From an uncultured Actinomycetes bacterium (GTDB lineage Bacteria; Actinomycetota; Actinomycetes; Nanopelagicales; Nanopelagicaceae), in NCBI GenBank assembly GCA_903928395.1, contig CAIYQS010000169.1, positions 1-10,983 on the forward strand: a stretch of DNA of 10,983 nt, written 5' to 3'. Within the stretch, counting starts at the first letter, position 1, and every line of letters begins with the position of its first letter. Positions 6,311 through 10,983 of the stretch are shown in pieces. The translations under genes and the position numbers were made by a program. Below the pieces are notes generated by a model. It was not told the origin of the DNA, made no database searches, and saw only the letters and a list, made by a program, of their open reading frames with translations.

Positions 6311-8266
6311 GTGGCTGAAGATTCCTACAACGCCAGCGCAATCACCGTCCTTGAAGGCTTAGATGCCGTTCGAAAGCGTCCTGGCATGTATATCGGCTCC
6401 ACCGGCGAGCGTGGCCTCCACCACCTGGTTTACGAAGTAGTTGATAACTCAGTCGACGAGGCGTTGGCCGGATATTGCGACCGGATTGAAGTCACGCTCA
6501 TGAAAGACGGAGCTGTTCGAGTGGTCGACAATGGTCGCGGAATCCCGGTAGACCTCCATCCGATCGAAAAACGCCCCGCGCTGGAAATCGTTCTTACTGT
6601 TCTACACGCTGGAGGCAAGTTCGGTGACAGTGGCTACTCGGTCTCAGGCGGACTTCATGGTGTTGGCATCTCGGTTGTGAATGCGCTCTCAACAGATTTA
6701 GCGGTTGAAGTTCAAAGAGATGGCTTCCATTGGTACCAAGAATACAAATTGGGCGTTCCACAAGCCCCAGTACGAAAAGGTGAACCCACAACCAAAACGG
6801 GAACAACTGTTACCTTCTGGCCTTCCACCGAAATATTTGAAACCACTGATTTTTCATTTGAAACACTTTCTTCTCGTTTTCGCGAAATGGCTTTTCTAAA
6901 CAAAGGGTTAATTCTTACTTTGACAGATGAGCGCTCAGGACGCGTAGATGAAAATGGAAACAAACTAAATGCCGTCTACCACTATGACGGAGGAATAATA
7001 GATTTTGTCCGCCACTTAAATTTAACAAAAGGCGAGCAACATAAATCAATCATCTCTTTCGAAACCGAAGAGAACAGTCAGAAGATGTCATTAGAAGTTG
7101 CAATGCAATGGAATAACGGATTTTCAGAGAGCGTGTATACCTTTGCTAACACCATTCATACCCAAGAGGGCGGCACTCATGAAGAAGGATTTAGAACAGC
7201 ACTAACATCAATCGTTAATAAATTTGGCGAAGAGTGGGGATTTATTCGTAAGAAAGAAGATCGCTTAACCGGAGACGATGTCCGTGAAGGCTTAACCGCA
7301 ATAGTTTCTATAAAAATCGGCGAACCACAATTCGAAGGCCAAACAAAAACCAAACTTGGTAACACGGAAGCAAAATCCTTTACCCAAAAAGCCATGAATG
7401 AAAACTTAACGACTTGGTTTGAAAAGAATCCAGGCGAAGGAAAGGACATTGTCCGCAAAAGTATTGATGCTGCATCAGCGCGCGTTGCTGCTCGGAAAGC
7501 TCGCGATTTGAGTCGATCCCGAAAAGGTCTTCTCGAAGGACGAGGTATGCCCGGAAAATTGGCAGATTGCCAATGGACTGAACCAGAAAAGTGCGAGTTA
7601 TACATAGTTGAAGGTGATTCCGCAGGTGGATCAACGAAAGGTGGACGTGACTCACGTTATCAAGCAGTACTTCCAATCCGAGGAAAAATTCTCAACGTTG
7701 AGAAGGCACGTATTGATCGAGTTTTGCAAAACAACGAGGTTCAAGCGCTAATTACAGCTCTTGGCACCGGAATTCATGATGAATTTGATGTCGCCAAACT
7801 TCGCTACCACAAGATTATTTTGATGGCAGATGCTGATGTCGATGGACAACATATTCGCACATTGCTTCTCACTTTATTATTCCGATTCATGCGTCCTTTG
7901 ATTGAAGGCGGCTATGTTTATTTAGCTCAACCACCACTCTATAAATTGAAATGGGGCGGCAAAGAACCAGTTCAATATGCATTTAGCGATCGCGAGCGAG
8001 ATGGATTTATCAAAATTGGTTTAGAAGCAGGTAAGCGTCTTCCAAAAGAGGATGGAATTCAACGCTTTAAAGGTCTTGGAGAAATGCCTGCCAAAGAGCT
8101 ATGGGATACGACGATGGATCCAGCACATCGAATTCTTGTGCAAGTAACTCTCGATGATGCAGTAGCCGCAGATGATCTCTTTTCCGTTCTCATGGGTGAA
8201 GATGTCGACTTGCGCAGAAGTTTTATTCAGCGCAACGCTAAAGACGTAAGATTTTTGGATATTTGA
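6311..8266 (+). CDS. gyrB: DNA gyrase subunit B
   Basis: GyrB is the ATPase subunit of gyrase, which introduces negative supercoils. The product is 651 residues from the GTG at 6311, or 653 from GTG 6305; the numbers below count from 6305. The GHKL ATPase has EVVDNSVDEA (44-53), DNGRGIP (75-81) and the lid GGLHGVG (115-121). The transducer has QTKTKLGN (346-353) with its ATP-contacting lysine. The Toprim domain has EGDSAGG (436-442), the conserved RGKILNVEKAR (459-469), DADVDG (509-514) and the tail QRFKGLGEM (586-594). Length is that of the compact gyrase B found in actinobacteria and Bacillus, without the proteobacterial insertion. The stop overlaps the gyrA start (TGATG). Third-position GC is high in the first 350 bp and then falls sharply, described in the findings. 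All key residues are intact. Confidence 0.97.
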   Translation: MAEDSYNASAITVLEGLDAVRKRPGMYIGSTGERGLHHLVYEVVDNSVDEALAGYCDRIEVTLMKDGAVRVVDNGRGIPVDLHPIEKRPALEIVLTVLHAGGKFGDSGYSVSGGLHGVGISVVNALSTDLAVEVQRDGFHWYQEYKLGVPQAPVRKGEPTTKTGTTVTFWPSTEIFETTDFSFETLSSRFREMAFLNKGLILTLTDERSGRVDENGNKLNAVYHYDGGIIDFVRHLNLTKGEQHKSIISFETEENSQKMSLEVAMQWNNGFSESVYTFANTIHTQEGGTHEEGFRTALTSIVNKFGEEWGFIRKKEDRLTGDDVREGLTAIVSIKIGEPQFEGQTKTKLGNTEAKSFTQKAMNENLTTWFEKNPGEGKDIVRKSIDAASARVAARKARDLSRSRKGLLEGRGMPGKLADCQWTEPEKCELYIVEGDSAGGSTKGGRDSRYQAVLPIRGKILNVEKARIDRVLQNNEVQALITALGTGIHDEFDVAKLRYHKIILMADADVDGQHIRTLLLTLLFRFMRPLIEGGYVYLAQPPLYKLKWGGKEPVQYAFSDRERDGFIKIGLEAGKRLPKEDGIQRFKGLGEMPAKELWDTTMDPAHRILVQVTLDDAVAADDLFSVLMGEDVDLRRSFIQRNAKDVRFLDI

Positions 8267-10758
8267 TGGACGACAGATTTCAAGAAGGTATGGAAGGCTC
8301 AAAAATTGAGTCCATCGACCTGCAAGTTGAAATGGCGCGAAGTTATCTAGATTATGCAATGTCTGTCATTGTTGGTCGCGCATTGCCAGATGTACGTGAT
8401 GGTCTAAAACCAGTCCATCGTCGCGTTTTGTATGCGATGTTTGATGCTGGTTATCGCCCTGATAAGGGTTATTACAAATCTTCTCGCATTGTCGGAGATG
8501 TGATGGGTAACTATCACCCACACGGCGATGGAGCTATCTATGACGCTGTTGTTCGATTAGCCCAATTTTGGTCGCTCCGCTATCCCCTTATAGATGGCAA
8601 CGGAAACTTCGGTTCTCCCGGTAACGATCCTGCAGCAGCTATGCGTTATACCGAGGCCAAGCTCGCTCCATTGGCTATGGAGATGATGCGCGATATTGAT
8701 GAAGATACCGTCAATTTCATCCCAAACTACGATGGTCGCTCTCAAGAGCCCACAGTCCTTCCATCACGATTCCCAAATTTACTTGTAAATGGTTCTGCGG
8801 GAATTGCGGTCGGCATGGCTACCAACATCCCACCTCACAATCTCTCTGAAATTATTGAAGCAACAGCGTGGGCTCTCGAACACCCCGATGCGACACCAGA
8901 GGAAACCCTTGCCAAATTAATGACAATTGTTAAAGGACCTGATTTTCCGACGAAAGCGTTAATCGTTGGCCGACAAGGAATTGAAGATGCCTACCGCACA
9001 GGTCGGGGATCTGTGATTATGCGGGCGGTCGTGGAAATCGAGGAAATTAACCGGCGAACATGTCTGGTAGTTACCGAACTTCCATACCAAGTTAATCCCG
9101 ATAACCTGGCTCTAAAAATCGCAGAACTCGTTAAAGAAGGTCGGATCAAGGGAATCGCGGATGTCCGCGATGAAGGCAACGAAAGACTTGGTCAAAGGCT
9201 AGTCATTGTTTTACGCAATGATGCAACGCCAAAAGTGGTGCTTAATAATCTTTATAAACACACACAATTGCAGGATTCTTTTGGTGCCAACATGTTGGCA
9301 CTTGTTGATGGTGTTCCACGAACACTTCGCCTCGATGAGTTCATTCGGTATTACATAGAACATCAGGTTGAAGTAATTGTTCGCCGAACTAAATTCCGTT
9401 TAGCGGAACGCGAAAAACGTGCCCACATTTTGCAGGGTTACCTGAAAGCCCTTGATGCTCTCGATGCAGTAATCGCCTTGATTCGCGCATCAAAGACTCC
9501 CGAGGAAGCTCGCACCGGATTGATGAAGTTGCTTGATGTAGATGAAATTCAAGCTAATGCAATTTTGGATATGCAGCTGCGAAGAATTGCCGCTCTAGAA
9601 CGTCAAAAAATTAATGACGAGTATGAAGCCTTAATGGCAGACATTGTCATTTTGAACGAAATTCTGGCGAGTGAATCAAAACAACGAGAAATAATTAAAA
9701 CCGAACTTCTCGAACTTGGCGAAAAATACGGAGATGAGCGCCGCACCCAAATAGTGTTGGCAGAGTCAGACTTATCAACTGAAGACTTGATTCCAGATCA
9801 AGAAGTAGTTGTCACAATTACCCGCAGTGGATATTCCAAGCGCACTAAAGCAGATTTGTATCGAGCTCAGCGTCGCGGTGGCAAAGGCGTCAAAGGTGCA
9901 GCGCTTAAGCAGGACGATTTAGTGGATCATTTCTTTACTGCCTCAACACACGATTGGCTCTTGTTCTTTACAAATAAAGGACGAATATATCGCGCAAAAG
10001 TTCACGAACTTCCTGATGCTGGACGTGACGCTCGCGGACAACACGTAGCCAACCTTCTTGCATTCAAACCCGATGAAATCATCGCCCAAGTAATTTCGCT
10101 TCGAGAATACGATCCAACCCACTATTTGGTGATCGCAACAAAATCAGGAATGGTTAAGAAATCGCCTTTAACTGAATATGACTCACCTCGAGCTGGTGGA
10201 TTAATTGCAATTAATCTTAAGCCAGGTGATGAAGTTGTGTCCGCGGCGCTCATCACTAACGAGGACGAAATTTTGTTAGTTAGCCGTCATGGAATGTCAC
10301 TTCGGTTTGCCGCTCGGGAGGAGTCAATCCGATCCATGGGAAGATCAACGTCAGGCGTCATTGGAATGAAGTTCCGCACTACGGACCAACTTTTAACGAT
10401 GGCGGCAATCTCTGGTTCATCACCAGATCAATATGTTTTAACTGCGACCGACGGTGGTTACGCCAAGAGAACACCACTCGATGAATACCGTGAGCAAGCC
10501 CGCGGAGGACTAGGCGTTAAAGCAGCAAAGATTGACGAGAATTCCCGCGGCACATTAGTTGGGGCGATGATTGTCAGGCCAACTGACGAGATTCTGGCTA
10601 TCACTTCCGGGGGTGTTGTTATACGGACCGCTGTGGAAGAGATTCGTGAGACCAGTCGAGACACCCTTGGGGTTCGACTTGTTAATCTTGATGAAGGGAC
10701 ATCAGTGGTTTCAATTACCCAAGTAAAAGATGTGGTTCCAGAGGAGATTTTGGGCTAA
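8266..10758 (+). CDS. gyrA: DNA gyrase subunit A
   Basis: GyrA cuts and rejoins DNA through a tyrosine and wraps DNA with its C-terminal propeller. From the ATG at 8266 the product has 830 residues; an in-frame TTG at 8263 would add one. The ATG shares a base with the gyrB stop (TGATG), indicating coupling. Visible features are the winged-helix breakage domain with YHPHGDGAIYDAVVRLAQ (quinolone-binding region), catalytic Tyr at residue 128 in AAAMRYTE, a coiled coil around 370-490, the GyrA box QRRGGKG (535-541), which marks gyrase rather than topoisomerase IV, and several beta-propeller repeats to the end. There is no acidic tail beyond the propeller. The residue equivalent to E. coli Ser83 is Gly (89), while the Asp87 equivalent (Asp93) is kept. 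No intein or frameshift is seen. Confidence 0.97.
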   Translation: MDDRFQEGMEGSKIESIDLQVEMARSYLDYAMSVIVGRALPDVRDGLKPVHRRVLYAMFDAGYRPDKGYYKSSRIVGDVMGNYHPHGDGAIYDAVVRLAQFWSLRYPLIDGNGNFGSPGNDPAAAMRYTEAKLAPLAMEMMRDIDEDTVNFIPNYDGRSQEPTVLPSRFPNLLVNGSAGIAVGMATNIPPHNLSEIIEATAWALEHPDATPEETLAKLMTIVKGPDFPTKALIVGRQGIEDAYRTGRGSVIMRAVVEIEEINRRTCLVVTELPYQVNPDNLALKIAELVKEGRIKGIADVRDEGNERLGQRLVIVLRNDATPKVVLNNLYKHTQLQDSFGANMLALVDGVPRTLRLDEFIRYYIEHQVEVIVRRTKFRLAEREKRAHILQGYLKALDALDAVIALIRASKTPEEARTGLMKLLDVDEIQANAILDMQLRRIAALERQKINDEYEALMADIVILNEILASESKQREIIKTELLELGEKYGDERRTQIVLAESDLSTEDLIPDQEVVVTITRSGYSKRTKADLYRAQRRGGKGVKGAALKQDDLVDHFFTASTHDWLLFFTNKGRIYRAKVHELPDAGRDARGQHVANLLAFKPDEIIAQVISLREYDPTHYLVIATKSGMVKKSPLTEYDSPRAGGLIAINLKPGDEVVSAALITNEDEILLVSRHGMSLRFAAREESIRSMGRSTSGVIGMKFRTTDQLLTMAAISGSSPDQYVLTATDGGYAKRTPLDEYREQARGGLGVKAAKIDENSRGTLVGAMIVRPTDEILAITSGGVVIRTAVEEIRETSRDTLGVRLVNLDEGTSVVSITQVKDVVPEEILG

Positions 10759-10805
10759 TCCCTGAAGTCGGGTAGCCTCAGGCACTTGAAAGACACCCAT
10801 TTAAT

Positions 10806-10883
10806 GGGCCTGTAGCTCAGCTTGGTTAGAGCGCTTCCCTGATAAGGAAGAGGTCGGAGGTTCAAGTCCTCCCAGGCCCACCA
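10806..10883 (+). tRNA. ileT: tRNA-Ile (anticodon GAT)
   Basis: A complete cloverleaf can be folded by hand. The acceptor stem pairs GGGCCTG (10806-10812) with CAGGCCC (10873-10879). The D arm is GCTC/GAGC with a 10-nt loop. The anticodon stem pairs CTTCC (10834-10838) with GGAAG (10846-10850) around loop CTGATAA, giving anticodon GAT at 10841-10843. The T arm pairs GGAGG with CCTCC around TTCAAGT. The discriminator is A and the CCA end is encoded (10881-10883). It lies 47 bp after gyrA, where actinobacteria usually have tRNA-Ile, often followed by tRNA-Ala. The symbol follows common usage. Confidence 0.96.
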
Positions 10884-10889
10884 CTGTGA

Positions 10890-10934
10890 TGTCTCGGGAC
10901 ATCGTTGACACATGTGGCGAGACATAGTTGACAC
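10890..10934. repeat. Two 22-bp imperfect direct repeats, period 23
   Basis: Copy 1 is at 10890-10911 and copy 2 at 10913-10934. Aligned without gaps they agree at 18 of 22 positions, and the last eight (GTTGACAC) are identical. Copy 1 overlaps a perfect 6-bp inverted repeat, GATGTC-TCGG-GACATC (10888-10903). Tandem sites of this kind are typical of protein-binding sites such as transposase binding sites at an element end. A regulator binding site is the alternative. Confidence 0.8.
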
Positions 10935-10936
10935 TT

Positions 10937-10983
10937 TTATTTTGGTTTTCTAGATCGCTTCGTCATTTCATCTATCAATATAT
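10937..10983 (-). CDS. Possible C-terminal fragment of an unidentified protein (transposase-like by context)
   Basis: On the minus strand a frame is open from the window edge to a TAA at 10939-10937. The visible residues are ILIDEMTKRSRKPK followed by the stop. Fourteen codons are too few to identify a family, and a chance open frame of this length is common. The only supports are the strongly basic end, as in DNA-binding proteins, and the position just inside the terminal-style repeats. I do not assign a function. Confidence 0.2.
   Translation of the reverse strand, partial: ILIDEMTKRSRKPK

Larger units (their letters stand above)
10885..10983. mobile_element. Probable end of an insertion sequence or other integrated element, cut by window edge
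   Basis: Directly after the tRNA CCA end the sequence changes to a block beginning TGTGATGTCTCG and containing two copies of an ACATnGTTGACAC-type repeat. Terminal sequences of this style, read outward as TGTCAAC...ATGTC, are familiar to me from IS481-like elements of actinobacteria, but I cannot confirm the family without a search. A minus-strand open frame that ends just inside the repeats would fit a transposase gene reading toward this end. The expected tRNA-Ala is not seen next to tRNA-Ile within the 100 bp available. The presumed other end and the transposase lie outside the window. Confidence 0.45.

Noticed and set aside
7177..7605. 142-codon open frame on the minus strand inside gyrB
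   Set aside because: Fully antisense to the conserved gyrB transducer and Toprim region; composition is that of a shadow frame.
10761..10808. Hairpins CCTGA/TCAGG and CCCAT-TTA-ATGGG after gyrA as terminators
   Set aside because: Stems are only 5 bp, neither is followed by a T run, and the second overlaps the 5' end of tRNA-Ile.
10928..10956. TTGACA 17 bp before TAGATC as an inward promoter in the element end
   Set aside because: TTGACA is part of both copies of the terminal repeat, and the -10 match is only three of six, so promoter function is not supported.
1..10983. CRISPR array, defence system or toxin-antitoxin pair
   Set aside because: No spaced short repeats and no unassigned complete genes; all complete coding regions belong to known origin-region families.

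Overview
This window is the chromosomal replication-origin region of an actinobacterium. The gene order is (yidC)-yidD-rnpA-rpmH on the minus strand and dnaA-dnaN-recF-dciA(DUF721)-gyrB-gyrA-tRNA-Ile on the plus strand. The actinobacterial assignment rests on that order and on protein details: RnpA carries RHRIARQLRH, RecF carries the signature SHGESWS, and the DUF721 protein ends in GPRDTYG. Base composition is moderate and locally AT-rich, unlike high-GC actinomycetes. That would fit a small-genome planktonic lineage such as Nanopelagicales (acI), but this placement is inference only and cannot be settled from the window.

Left arm, positions 1-1418, minus strand: 50S protein L34 (rpmH), the RNase P protein (rnpA), the YidD membrane-insertion factor and the N-terminal three quarters or so of the YidC insertase, which runs off the window edge. 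rnpA/yidD and yidD/yidC each overlap by ATGA, so the block looks translationally coupled.

Origin, about 1490-3446: DnaA boxes lie on both sides of dnaA. One cluster is in the 234-bp rpmH-dnaA gap. The second is in the 360-bp dnaA-dnaN gap and is followed by a stretch of about 25% GC (3301-3360) that is the best candidate unwinding element. Transcription diverges from this zone.

Right arm, 1653-10758, plus strand: the replication initiator (DnaA), sliding clamp (DnaN), gap-repair loader (RecF), predicted helicase-loading factor (DciA/DUF721) and both gyrase subunits. recF/dciA overlap by ATGA and gyrB/gyrA by TGATG. Together these genes cover initiation, helicase loading, processivity, repair of stalled forks and supercoil removal.

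Right edge, 10759-10983: tRNA-Ile(GAT) lies 47 bp after gyrA. Immediately after its CCA end the sequence changes character: two 22-bp imperfect direct repeats containing ACATnGTTGACAC resemble a transposon end, followed by a short open frame on the minus strand that leaves the window. Most of the window is conserved housekeeping DNA. No new biological system was found, and the least ordinary part is this right-hand edge.
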